Assembly (NCBI GenBank): GCA_025928545.1 | Contig: JAICJH010000036.1 | Span: forward strand, 1-64,000 | Length of the DNA: 64,000 nt | Reading direction: 5' to 3' | Origin: Bryobacteraceae bacterium | GTDB taxonomy: Bacteria; Acidobacteriota; Terriglobia; Bryobacterales; Bryobacteraceae | Shown here: positions 1 to 7,232 of the stretch, piece by piece | How positions within the stretch are numbered: the first letter of the stretch is position 1 | Layout: each line of letters starts with the position of its first letter | Program-made: the position numbers and the translations under genes | The notes under the pieces: generated by a model | Databases searched by the model: none | What the model was told of the DNA's origin: nothing | The model's input: the letters and a program-made list of their open reading frames with translations, nothing else

Positions 1-215
1 AGGCGCGCCATCCGCGGATACAGCGGTACGACCGTCACGCTGCGGCAGAAATCGAGTAATGCCTCACGGCGCCCCAAATCGGCAGGGTCGTCGGCGAGAG
101 TGAACAGATCGACTTCGTGGCGCGATGACAGCGCTCGGAGTTGGTGAAACGCGCGAATCTTGTCGCCCTTGTCGGGAGGAAATGGAATGCGGTGACAAAG
201 GTATAGGATTCTCAC
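1..215 (-). CDS. TIGR03087-type glycosyltransferase, N-terminal part only (cut by window edge)
   Basis: Only the first 71 codons are inside the window; the rest lies left of position 1. The visible N-terminus reads RILYLCHRIPFPPDKGDK, then IRAFHQLRALS. This is the typical opening of the TIGR03087 sugar transferases found beside exosortase XrtA (GT4-like Rossmann N-domain, nucleotide-sugar dependent, cytoplasmic). GTG at 213-215 is the only sensible start; no clear Shine-Dalgarno precedes it. The tRNA at 229-306 lies just upstream on the same strand, so the gene may be read through from the tRNA or from the FemAB operon. The family call is good from the N-terminus alone; the substrate is unknown. 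Confidence 0.8.
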   Translation of the reverse strand, partial: MRILYLCHRIPFPPDKGDKIRAFHQLRALSSRHEVDLFTLADDPADLGRREALLDFCRSVTVVPLYPRMAR

Positions 216-228
216 GCTATTTGAGGAA

Positions 229-306
229 TGGTAGGCGCAGCAGGATTTGAACCTACGACCTCCCTGAAGTTTAAGCAGGGCGCTCTGACCGCTGAGCTAC
301 ACGCCT
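229..306 (-). tRNA. tRNA gene with an expanded 9-nt anticodon loop; identity uncertain
   Basis: Read on the minus strand the cloverleaf is clear. The acceptor is AGGCGTG/TGCGCCT with A73 and an encoded CCA, followed by T8-A9. The D arm is GCTC/GAGC with GG in the loop. The anticodon stem is CCCTG/CAGGG, the variable region has 5 nt, and the T arm is GTAGG/CCTGC with loop TTCAAAT. All invariant positions are present. The anticodon loop is CTTAAACTT, 9 nt instead of 7, giving 78 nt with CCA. Placing U33 at the second base gives anticodon UAA with A37. Closing a C-U mismatch gives AAA. A leucine UAA tRNA should have a long variable arm, which is absent here. The identity therefore stays open. 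Confidence 0.8.
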
Positions 307-321
307 ATGATCATCACCACA

Positions 322-1422
322 TCAAATCGACGGGATTCGCCGGACCAACGATGGCCCGAGAATCTTCGTCCAACTAAACGGCAGCCGCTTCCACATCTCC
401 ACCGGCAACTGAAACTTCTTGTCCACCGGGCTCAACTGGGGAATTGCTTTGCCCCGGATGAGTTGATATCGATACGGCAGTTCCGTTACTTGCATGTTCC
501 ATGCCGATTTGAACTGAAACGAACCCGTCCCCTTCTTGCTGCGCCCGAAATCGAAAGTGCGAAGCCCTTCCTTCGAGCTCTCCTCCATGAGACTCCAGTA
601 CATGAAGTTGTTGGGAGAGTCTTTGTAGAATTCCGCCAGCGCGCCTCCGTAATACGGCAGCACCTGGTCCTTGAAATACAGGCAGAAAACGCCCGCGATC
701 GCTTGCTTTTCCTTGCGAACACCGAAGAGCCGCACGCTGCCTGGGAATTCGGCCCGGATGCACTCGAAGAGCCCGCGCGAAAACACCGGCGTCCCCAGAC
801 GATGCACGCTTTGGGCGTAAATTTCGTAAAACTCGCCCAAACTGAGGTCTTCGGTCCATTCGAGCCCGGCCTTTATCGACTTCCGCACGGCATAGCGTGT
901 ATCCCGCGGCAGCCCTCGCAGAAGTTTCTCCGGGCCGATCGTCAGATCCTGCGTGAAGGTCACGTAGAGGTCGCGTCCGGGCAATTCGGTCGGGAACTCT
1001 TCCGCCCGATTTCGCATCTCCAGGTACTGCACCCCGAGATCGCGCCCAAGATCGCCACCTGCTTGCAGCAGCGCAAAATAGGAATCCCGGTCCTCCGCGC
1101 AAATTCCGCCGTAAACGGCCAGCGGCAATGAAACCAGCGAGTTTCCGAAGATCCTGCTTCGAATCAAGCTTACCGGGAAAACTCCGGTGATCCTGCGATC
1201 GCGGCGGGCCACCAAAGAGAAACAGCGGCGCCCCAGCGCCTTCTCGACGACCGCTCTCCAACTCGAAAGATGAAACGGCGTTCCCGACGGCGACGCCTTG
1301 ACGAATTCGTCCCAGCCGCTCTCTTCGCCGGGTTGTAACTGGCTGACTTTTACGTCAGGAACGGAGGGCGGAATTTCGCGCGCGGTCGTTTCCTGTGGGT
1401 GTGATATAGATGTCCTGACCAT
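322..1422 (-). CDS. FemAB-like protein associated with XrtA/PEP-CTERM systems
   Basis: The product has 366 aa. It resembles the TIGR03019 family: a GNAT-fold, FemAB-like aminoacyl- or acyltransferase found in exosortase-A loci, of unproven substrate and probably cytoplasmic. Diagnostic stretches are the N-terminal FHLSSWRAVVEKALG, a central YYGGALAEFYKDSPNNFMYW and a late FDFGRSKKGTGSFQFK followed by W-N. These match the peptidoglycan-bridge-type GNAT core. The start codon lies 6 nt downstream of the stop of the tyrosine autokinase gene, so the two genes form one operon. The start has no strong Shine-Dalgarno and probably relies on coupling. Length is normal for the family. Confidence 0.88.
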   Translation of the reverse strand: MVRTSISHPQETTAREIPPSVPDVKVSQLQPGEESGWDEFVKASPSGTPFHLSSWRAVVEKALGRRCFSLVARRDRRITGVFPVSLIRSRIFGNSLVSLPLAVYGGICAEDRDSYFALLQAGGDLGRDLGVQYLEMRNRAEEFPTELPGRDLYVTFTQDLTIGPEKLLRGLPRDTRYAVRKSIKAGLEWTEDLSLGEFYEIYAQSVHRLGTPVFSRGLFECIRAEFPGSVRLFGVRKEKQAIAGVFCLYFKDQVLPYYGGALAEFYKDSPNNFMYWSLMEESSKEGLRTFDFGRSKKGTGSFQFKSAWNMQVTELPYRYQLIRGKAIPQLSPVDKKFQLPVEMWKRLPFSWTKILGPSLVRRIPSI

Positions 1423-1428
1423 CGGGGC

Positions 1429-2364
1429 CTAGTATTTATACTTCTGGTAGCGTTCCCCGCGCATCCCGCCGTTCAATATCGTTCCGATGATGCGAAATGG
1501 AAGCAGGTCGTGCATGGCTTTCTCGAACGCCTTATTCGTCGTAGTGAAGGCTCGGGCCACCAGCAGAACGCCATCGCAGCTGCCCGCCAGCATTTGCGCG
1601 TCTGCGATGAGGTTTACAGGAGGCGAATCCACCAGAACGAGATCGAAGTGCTGACTCATTTGCCGGATGCATTTCTGCAAAGCCGGCGACGTCAGAAGCT
1701 CCGTTGCCGGGCGTTCGGAATTGCCATGCAGCATAAAGTGAAATGGCAATTCGTCCGACTTGAGGACTACATCGCTCAACGTCGCGGATCCGTCAATCAG
1801 ATTACTCAGCCCCTGCATGTTGCTGAGACCAAACCATTTCGCAATACTCCCTTTTCGAAGATCGCCGTCGACGATGAGGACCTTATAGGCCGGAAGCATG
1901 GCGAAACTCAACGCCAGATTGACTGCCGTTACGGTCTTGCCCTCTCCGGGGCCCGGACTCGCCACCAGGAGGCTATTGATCGGCGTAGTCGCGTGCTGTT
2001 GCTGAATCTTGGTCCGGAGTCTTCGATACCGCTCGACGATAACGGCGTCACCCGTATGCGGAATGAGCGGCTGGTTCTTGTCCAGATTCACCCGCACCGT
2101 CTTCACGGTGAAGCCCGAACGCCGCGGGGCGTAGGTTTCCAACAACTCTTCCGGGGAGATACTCATCCGCGGCAATTCGCAGTTCGGCATCTCCGGTTCG
2201 GGCGGCTCAACCACCGGTAACGGGATTGCCTCAGCCGTTTCGAATTGCGGAAAGCTATCTAAGCCACTGGTTTCAGCCGTGTTGGGGTTTCCATTGGAGG
2301 GGGCTTCGTTCGGAACCAGTTGCGAACGGCCCGCCTCCTTCAGAGTCTCGAAGAAACGGCTCAT
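1429..2364 (-). CDS. XrtA-associated tyrosine autokinase (CpsD/BY-kinase family)
   Basis: The product has 311 aa and is a cytoplasmic BY-kinase of the TIGR03018 type. In such systems it cycles with a Wzc/chain-length partner to control polysaccharide length and export. The Walker A is ASPGPGEGKT (residues 135-144), Walker A' is VLIVDGDLRKG (from 162), and a Walker B LVLVDSPP follows. The C-terminus ends YQKYKY, a small tyrosine cluster for autophosphorylation. The first 80 residues are acidic, Pro-rich and probably disordered. No Wzc-like membrane activator is encoded in this window. A sigma-54-like element at 2384-2399 would start the transcript about 9 nt before the ATG. First gene of a two-gene unit with the FemAB-like gene. 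Confidence 0.9.
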   Translation of the reverse strand: MSRFFETLKEAGRSQLVPNEAPSNGNPNTAETSGLDSFPQFETAEAIPLPVVEPPEPEMPNCELPRMSISPEELLETYAPRRSGFTVKTVRVNLDKNQPLIPHTGDAVIVERYRRLRTKIQQQHATTPINSLLVASPGPGEGKTVTAVNLALSFAMLPAYKVLIVDGDLRKGSIAKWFGLSNMQGLSNLIDGSATLSDVVLKSDELPFHFMLHGNSERPATELLTSPALQKCIRQMSQHFDLVLVDSPPVNLIADAQMLAGSCDGVLLVARAFTTTNKAFEKAMHDLLPFRIIGTILNGGMRGERYQKYKY

Positions 2365-2383
2365 AGATCAGTTTTGCGATGAA

Positions 2384-2399
2384 TGCATGTAGATGGCCA
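2384..2399 (-). promoter_or_regulatory. sigma-54-type -24/-12 element for the tyrosine autokinase operon
   Basis: The minus strand reads TGGCCATCTACATGCA, with TGG and TGC ten bases apart. The predicted +1 is near 2373, leaving a leader of about 9 nt before the ATG at 2364. Confidence 0.5.
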
Positions 2400-2565
2400 C
2401 GTCTGGACAATCCGCTAAACTATTAATTCCAAAATAGGTTCCGCGTATGAATTCCCAAACGCCCCACCAAAATCCCACAATTTGGACGAGAGGCCTAGCC
2501 AGGCTAAGACCCGCTGGGCCGCTTGTCAATCGCGGCTTCGGAGTTGCGGCTGCCACCTGCCGGTG

Positions 2566-2575
2566 TAGCCCTATT
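2566..2575. promoter_or_regulatory. Intergenic motif TAGCCCTATT, copy A
   Basis: This exact 10-mer occurs in three intergenic regions of the window (also 23842-23851 and 35548-35557). Copy A is centred about 185 bp upstream of the -12 of the 2384-2399 element. A regulator-binding site is one reading; no palindrome is evident. The 2365-2636 region also holds a TTGACA on the minus strand near 2520, which could be a sigma-70 -35 box. Confidence 0.4.
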
Positions 2576-2636
2576 AGTTGGTGAGAATTCCTGTATTTTC
2601 GACTCGCCGCCCGCGTCGCATTCCGGCTACGCACAA

Positions 2637-4439
2637 TTACCGCGGCTCCAGGATCGTAATCTCGCCGAAGTAATACGGATCCTGCGCCCAGTTCTTCACA
2701 TACGGGTTTCCTTCCACCGCCCGAATGGTTCCCACTTCGCGATAGTTCTCCTGCATCGCCTTGCGAATGCCTGTCGATTTGGGGAACAGGAAGTAATCGT
2801 AGACGAAATCGAAGTTATGGTAGCCGCGCACCAGGATCCGGGCGTAGTGTTTATTCGCGATGCGTGCCAGGATGCCGGAGAAATCTCCGGCGAGCGTGTA
2901 TCCCCGGTCGCCGATGCTGGTCGTCCGGTCCCCCACGACGGCCCGTTCTTTCCAGTAAACCCAGTCGCCCAGATCCAGGAGGACGCGCTTTGCCGGCAGC
3001 CCTTCGAACTGATGCTCGATATCGTGTACGTAGCGGTAGGCGTCCGGCGGAATCGGCTTCAGCGGGATGCGTACCACTCCCAAGCCGCTGAACATGAGCG
3101 CTACCGTCGCGGTGAGCACCCCCGCGCGGATCCAGTTCAACCCTGTGGGCGACGCGGGTGATTCTGTGGCATCGCTCCAAACGGAAGCCAGTCCAGCCAT
3201 GAACCAAACCCCAGCCAGCAGCGTTCCCGGACCCATGTGGTTCAACATCCAATCGATACCGCTGGTATACGTTTGCGATACGAGCACCAGCGCGCAGGCC
3301 AGCCACGCGCCTGACAGAACACTCCAGTTGCGACCGCGCAGGAGAGCTGCCGACCCCAGCAATAGAGCCGCGAAATAGGTCCACGCATCCAGCAGATGCT
3401 GAAAACTCCGCAGGGGGTCCGGATGGTGCTTGCTGAGCATATAAAAAACCCAGTAATAAAACGGCTCGCCCCAGAGCGCGAAACACGCGGCGATCGCGGC
3501 GCCGTAGATCGCCAGGGCTGACGCCGTAAACAGGCCGAAGCGCTTCCACGATTTGCCCCAGAACAACAGAAAACCGGCATAGCAGATCAGCCAGATCAGC
3601 GCGTTCTGCCGGATGAAAAAGCCGACGGTGCACATCGCCGCCATAGCAGCCAGCACGCGCGGGGAACGCGTCTCAATGTACCTGAGAAGAAGGTAGAACG
3701 CCCCGAGATTTGCGACTTCGGTCAGCGCATCGGCATGCAGGTTATGCGCGAACGGATTGGTGATGGAATTCGTTGCCATCAGCAACAGAGCGGCGTACCA
3801 GAAAATATTCCAAAGCCAGCTCTGCGCGGCGCGGCATGCGGGCGCCGCGAGCCGCACGAGCCGGTGGCAGCACAGAGTCGCGAGCAAGGCGGCGACGGCC
3901 GCGTAAGCCAACTGGACTCCTCTGTAAAACGGAATCGACCCGGTTTTGCCGCCGATCCAGGCTATGAAATACGTGAGCAGCTGCGCGCCCGGGACGTAAT
4001 TGATCGAATCATTGTTCGCCTGCGGGCTGTACATCGGATAGCCTACGGTGAATTTGATGATGTCGTTAATGAAATCGCCTTCCGACCAGATCAGAATATC
4101 GGCGGGGAAGAAAACGTAGGAGCTCACCCAGAAAAAGTAAAACGCGAGCAGCGAGATCGCTGAGGCGCAGAGGAATGCCAAGCCGGTGGTCGACGGCTGC
4201 GCATGCTGACGAAACCGCAGCAGATATGCCACCGCCGCGAGCCCCATCACACCCGCCATTAGAACGGCGGTCATCATCACCGCTCGTGGCGCAGGCTGGC
4301 CTTTCTGGATCGCGCCGATGGCGCCCGCCAAAGCCAGTGCGACCGTTAAAACGCCGGCGGCGCAGAAAGGCGCGATGAACTTCCGGCCGGAGGTGGAAGA
4401 CGGCGCGGACGGGACGAGTACCGGGCTGGCAACGCTCAT
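2637..4439 (-). CDS. Polytopic GT-C-like membrane glycosyltransferase
   Basis: The product has 600 aa from the chosen ATG at 4439. It is rich in hydrophobic segments from the N-terminus to about residue 470, followed by a soluble C-terminal domain of about 130 aa. After the early membrane helices comes an acidic loop with SEGDFINDI and NYVPGAQLLTYF, the layout expected of dolichyl-/polyprenyl-phosphate-sugar dependent GT-C enzymes acting on the periplasmic face. I recognise no closer family. A longer frame runs up to 4652, but those 71 residues are charged, cover a promoter region and lack membrane character. A very good -24/-12 element at 4460-4475 sits just upstream of 4439 and supports this start. 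Sugar and acceptor unknown. Confidence 0.75.
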   Translation of the reverse strand: MSVASPVLVPSAPSSTSGRKFIAPFCAAGVLTVALALAGAIGAIQKGQPAPRAVMMTAVLMAGVMGLAAVAYLLRFRQHAQPSTTGLAFLCASAISLLAFYFFWVSSYVFFPADILIWSEGDFINDIIKFTVGYPMYSPQANNDSINYVPGAQLLTYFIAWIGGKTGSIPFYRGVQLAYAAVAALLATLCCHRLVRLAAPACRAAQSWLWNIFWYAALLLMATNSITNPFAHNLHADALTEVANLGAFYLLLRYIETRSPRVLAAMAAMCTVGFFIRQNALIWLICYAGFLLFWGKSWKRFGLFTASALAIYGAAIAACFALWGEPFYYWVFYMLSKHHPDPLRSFQHLLDAWTYFAALLLGSAALLRGRNWSVLSGAWLACALVLVSQTYTSGIDWMLNHMGPGTLLAGVWFMAGLASVWSDATESPASPTGLNWIRAGVLTATVALMFSGLGVVRIPLKPIPPDAYRYVHDIEHQFEGLPAKRVLLDLGDWVYWKERAVVGDRTTSIGDRGYTLAGDFSGILARIANKHYARILVRGYHNFDFVYDYFLFPKSTGIRKAMQENYREVGTIRAVEGNPYVKNWAQDPYYFGEITILEPR

Positions 4440-4459
4440 GGGTGACGGGCGTTCGGGGC

Positions 4460-4475
4460 TGCACGAGGCGTGCCA
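4460..4475 (-). promoter_or_regulatory. Strong sigma-54-type element for the 2637-4439 gene
   Basis: The minus strand reads TGGCACGCCTCGTGCA, a perfect -24 (TGGCACG) and a GTGCA -12 with correct spacing. The +1 is near 4449, only 10 nt before the ATG at 4439, which helped fix that start. Confidence 0.6.
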
Positions 4476-4553
4476 TTCGACTCCCCGTTTGGGGGGCGAG
4501 GCGCCGGCGTCGCGAAGAAATTCCGAAAGCCGATTCCTAACTATTTGGAATAC

Positions 4554-4569
4554 TGGTGGCCGGTTTGCA
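4554..4569 (+). promoter_or_regulatory. Candidate sigma-54-type element toward the 2OG-oxygenase gene
   Basis: The plus strand reads TGGTGGCCGGTTTGCA: good TTGCA -12, weaker -24. The +1 would fall near 4580, inside the palindrome at 4574-4589. It is an alternative to the element at 4622-4637. Confidence 0.35.
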
Positions 4570-4573
4570 CTCA

Positions 4574-4589
4574 GATCTCTTAAGAGATC
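4574..4589. promoter_or_regulatory. Perfect 16-bp palindrome in a divergent promoter region
   Basis: GATCTCTTAAGAGATC is fully self-complementary. It lies about 115 bp upstream of the -12 of the leftward element at 4460-4475, a usual distance for an RpoN activator site. It also overlaps the possible +1 of the rightward element at 4554-4569. It is most likely an operator or enhancer-binding site. Confidence 0.45.
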
Positions 4590-4621
4590 AAATTTGTCAA
4601 CATATATGGCAATGTAGCCGT

Positions 4622-4637
4622 TGGCCGCGGACGTGCT
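4622..4637 (+). promoter_or_regulatory. Sigma-54-type element for the 2OG-oxygenase/GT2 operon
   Basis: The plus strand reads TGGCCGCGGACGTGCT. The +1 is near 4648, leaving about 5 nt before the ATG at 4653. The same GGACGTGCT core recurs in the element at 57800-57815. Confidence 0.4.
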
Positions 4638-4652
4638 TAATGACCGATTCAC

Positions 4653-5789
4653 ATGACCGCCCGTCCCGTATCACCGGAAACGCCGCCGGTATTCGATTTA
4701 CGCTCGCTCCGCGGGTCCGCGCTCGATGAATTTGGCCGGCATTTCGAATCCGAGGGGTATTGTCTTCTGAGCGGCCTGCAGGATGCGGTCACCGATCTCT
4801 ATCGCCCCGTTCTAATGCGCAATACCGGGCTGAGCCGGGCCGAGCTCGAGACGCTGCTCGAGCCCGACGCGAAGGACCTCGTCCTCCCCGTGGAATTGCG
4901 CCAAAAACTATCGCGGGTTGTGACGCCGGACGATCTGGCGGATAGCCTCGTAGCGAATCTCCGCCCCATGCTGGCGCGCCTTCTAGGCCCCATGGTTCAC
5001 CTCAGCCGCGACTTCCACACGCAGTTCAAGTGCGGCGCCACCGGCCGGGTGGGCTATGGCGGATACGATTCGAAACAGGGCTTTATGGAGGTCCACGGGG
5101 CCTATCAACTCCACCAGGATTTTACCGGGGCGAGTATTCCTACCAGCCCGGCGGCAGTGATTCTGTGGACAGGTCTGAACGAGTGCCCCGATTGGCCGGT
5201 CCGCATCTATCCCCGTAGCCATCGCTTGGGGTTATTGTGCCGGAAGTTCGTCTCCGTCGATCACGCCGGTCTGTCACAGTTCGGCGAGCCCATGGAAATT
5301 CAGGCGCGCCCCGGAACCGGCGTCATCTTCAATTCGCTTTTGCTGCACGGCACAGGAACGGCCGGCCCCGGCCGCCGTGTGAGTTGCGATATCCGCTTCT
5401 TTCCGTCCTGCCCGTACCTGCAATCTCCGATCCGCAGCCTGGTTGAGTCGCCGGGCGCCTTCATCGAGGAACGGATGGCTTCGGAGACGGGCGAAACCCT
5501 GCGCGCTCCGCTGCTCGAAAACCTGGCGGTCGCCGGGCAACTGGGCGATAACGTCGCAGCCGCGCCTTATTCCATTCTGAACTGGGCGAATTACTTAAAC
5601 GACGTCTGCAATGGCGATCCGGACCGCGCCTCTCTCCATATATCCCGTTTCACCAATTCGGAAGCAGGCCTGGATTCGGCCGAGACTTACATCGAACAAT
5701 TCCACGGACGCCCGATGCAGCCGGCCACGGTTGCGCGCATCCGTAACTTGATCGGCTCCCCCAAGGCCGTAGCTGTAGGAACAACCTGA
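4653..5789 (+). CDS. Phytanoyl-CoA dioxygenase-family Fe(II)/2-oxoglutarate oxygenase
   Basis: The product has 378 aa and looks cytoplasmic. The double-stranded beta-helix iron site is visible: His154-x-Asp156 in YQLHQDF and distal His232 in SLLLHGTGTAGPGRR, with Arg241/Arg242 and Arg248 as candidates for the 2-oxoglutarate clamp. PhyH-family enzymes hydroxylate or otherwise oxidise small molecules, including sugar and lipid building blocks. The segment YPRSHRLGLL is also typical of the fold. The stop overlaps the start of the next gene, a GT2 enzyme (TGATG), so the two are translated together. This suggests that the oxygenase modifies a lipid-linked sugar or the sugar made available to that transferase. 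The substrate is inference only. Confidence 0.85.
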   Translation: MTARPVSPETPPVFDLRSLRGSALDEFGRHFESEGYCLLSGLQDAVTDLYRPVLMRNTGLSRAELETLLEPDAKDLVLPVELRQKLSRVVTPDDLADSLVANLRPMLARLLGPMVHLSRDFHTQFKCGATGRVGYGGYDSKQGFMEVHGAYQLHQDFTGASIPTSPAAVILWTGLNECPDWPVRIYPRSHRLGLLCRKFVSVDHAGLSQFGEPMEIQARPGTGVIFNSLLLHGTGTAGPGRRVSCDIRFFPSCPYLQSPIRSLVESPGAFIEERMASETGETLRAPLLENLAVAGQLGDNVAAAPYSILNWANYLNDVCNGDPDRASLHISRFTNSEAGLDSAETYIEQFHGRPMQPATVARIRNLIGSPKAVAVGTT

Positions 5790-6580
5790 TGGCCGCAAAA
5801 AGATCGGATTTCGTGCGTAAGAACATTCCGGACCTCTCGCTCGCGATGCCCTGCTACAACGAGGCGGATTGCCTCGGCCAGACGGTTCCTCCGCTGGTGG
5901 AGACTTTCCAAAAGGCAGGAATCGATCTGGAAGTGGTCCTGGTCGATAACGGATCGACAGACACGACGTCGGCCGTTATTGACGGTCTGATCGCCCGCGG
6001 ATTACCCATCAAGAAAGTTACTGTGCCGGTGAATAAAGGCCAGGGGCTCGGCGTTCGTACCGGTCTGGCCGCGTGCCGCGGCCGCCATGTCGGCTACCTT
6101 GCCGCCGACGGACAAGTTGCTCCTGAGAGCGTCCTGCTGATCTACCGTGCCGTCGCGACGGCCGGCGACAGGACGATCGCCAAGGTGAGGCGCCGCTTCC
6201 GCCCTGACAGCGTTACCCGCAAGCTCATTTCGACCTTCTACAACATCGGCATGTTGGTCATCTTCCCCGGCATGCCGTCGATGGACGTCAACGGCAGCCC
6301 CAGAATTATGCCGCGTGAAATCCTGTCGATGATGGATCTGACTTCATCGGACTGGTTTCTCGAAGCCGAAATCATGCTCAAGGTGCAATACCTTCGGCTG
6401 ATGGTGATCGAGATTGATGTCCCCGGCTTTCTGCGGAAAGGCGGGAATTCACATGTCGGGATGCGGACAGTCTTCGAATTTATGCGCAACATCGTGAGCT
6501 ACCGCATGGGCGGGCCCTGGCGCGAGTGGCGCCGGGAAGTATCCGGCAGCGCCGCTCGCGAGATTCACGTCCAGGGATAG
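5789..6580 (+). CDS. GT2 glycosyltransferase, polyprenyl-phosphate-sugar synthase-like
   Basis: The product has 263 aa. The GT-A core is seen in LAMPCYNEADCLG, VVLVDNGSTD and YLAADGQVAPES. The expected first Asp of the D-x-D motif is Ala here (A-A-D-G-Q). No transmembrane helix is obvious, so it probably works at the cytoplasmic face like DPM/Alg5-type enzymes, moving a sugar from NDP-sugar to polyprenyl phosphate. A close paralogue lies at 16256-17047; both share AKVRRRFR, DVNGSP-IMPRE and DWFL-EIM. It is coupled to the upstream 2OG oxygenase and ends convergently 35 bp from the carbamoylation operon. Sugar unknown. Confidence 0.85.
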   Translation: MAAKRSDFVRKNIPDLSLAMPCYNEADCLGQTVPPLVETFQKAGIDLEVVLVDNGSTDTTSAVIDGLIARGLPIKKVTVPVNKGQGLGVRTGLAACRGRHVGYLAADGQVAPESVLLIYRAVATAGDRTIAKVRRRFRPDSVTRKLISTFYNIGMLVIFPGMPSMDVNGSPRIMPREILSMMDLTSSDWFLEAEIMLKVQYLRLMVIEIDVPGFLRKGGNSHVGMRTVFEFMRNIVSYRMGGPWREWRREVSGSAAREIHVQG

Positions 6581-6615
6581 CGGCAATCTCTCGAATACCG
6601 CCGTCAGCTCCACTG

Positions 6616-6807
6616 CTAGAACAGCGTGTAAATCAGCGGCGCCGCGCCTGTCGCCGCCAAGAAAATCAGCAAGCTCAGAACCACCATCACCAGCACGATC
6701 GGGGTGAGCCACCACTTCTTGTTGTGCCGCAGGAAATACCAAAACTCGGCTACGGCCCCGCTGGAGCCCTGCTTAGCCAGATCTGCGAAATCTTTGTCGT
6801 TTGTCAT
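6616..6807 (-). CDS. DUF5989-family small membrane protein
   Basis: The product has 63 aa: a charged N-terminus, then EFWYFLRHNKKWWLTPIVLV leading into one transmembrane helix and a short tail ending IYTLF. This matches the DUF5989 proteins repeatedly found beside SxtJ-like and carbamoyltransferase genes. The role is unknown; it may be a membrane anchor or partner subunit. It is the last gene of the operon that starts at 11036, placed 7 nt after the SxtJ-like gene. A shorter second copy is at 40179-40328; both share EFW-FLR, a K-x-W region and an IY-SLF/IYTLF end. Confidence 0.82.
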   Translation of the reverse strand: MTNDKDFADLAKQGSSGAVAEFWYFLRHNKKWWLTPIVLVMVVLSLLIFLAATGAAPLIYTLF

Positions 6808-6814
6808 AGGAAAT

Positions 6815-7228
6815 CTAGAATTGCCGGAAGTAACGTTCCCTCGGATCGGGTTGATAACCGCTCCAATAGCTAGCAGCAGCCCGATCGAGTTTTCTCGTCA
6901 TTGGATCGTGAAAGCAGCGCACCAGTGCTCCGATCGGCGTAAAGATAAAGAAGTACACCACGAAAAGCAGCACGTACGAAAGGGCGAATCCGATTGGGTA
7001 CGTCAGGCGGAGGAGTGCACCGTAAACCGGCCGGATAATCGGTGGCGCGATCAAACCGGCTACTGCGAGAATGCCGGCGACCACCCACAGTCCCAAAGCG
7101 GCTTGGGGCAAGTGCAGTTTTCTGATGAGGCTCAGCCCGGCGAGGGCGCACATGAGCGGCCACCAAAGGCCCGCAAACCAACGAAGCTCTTTGCTGGAAG
7201 GCGCAGCGTTCAACTCGAGTAACGGCAT
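6815..7228 (-). CDS. SxtJ-like membrane protein of a carbamoylation cassette
   Basis: The product has 137 aa with three to four hydrophobic segments (around residues 20-35, 45-63 and 75-100). The soluble tail reads DPMTRKLDRAAASYWSGY and RERYFRQF. The tail pattern D-R/A-x-S-Y-W is typical of the SxtJ family, first named in the saxitoxin cluster and regularly next to a NodU/CmcH-type carbamoyltransferase. Its function is not established. It lies 4 nt downstream of the carbamoyltransferase-methyltransferase gene and 7 nt before the DUF5989 gene. A paralogue at 40339-40764 has the same architecture and ends with a comparable ESYW segment. Confidence 0.82.
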   Translation of the reverse strand: MPLLELNAAPSSKELRWFAGLWWPLMCALAGLSLIRKLHLPQAALGLWVVAGILAVAGLIAPPIIRPVYGALLRLTYPIGFALSYVLLFVVYFFIFTPIGALVRCFHDPMTRKLDRAAASYWSGYQPDPRERYFRQF

Positions 7229-7232
7229 GCAG

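Noticed and set aside
229..306. tRNA as attachment site of an integrated element
   Set aside because: No integrase gene and no second copy of the tRNA 3' end were noticed in the window; cannot be excluded beyond its edges.
2368..2634. 88-codon open frame in the intergenic region before the autokinase gene
   Set aside because: It runs through the promoter element and motif copy A; composition is not protein-like.
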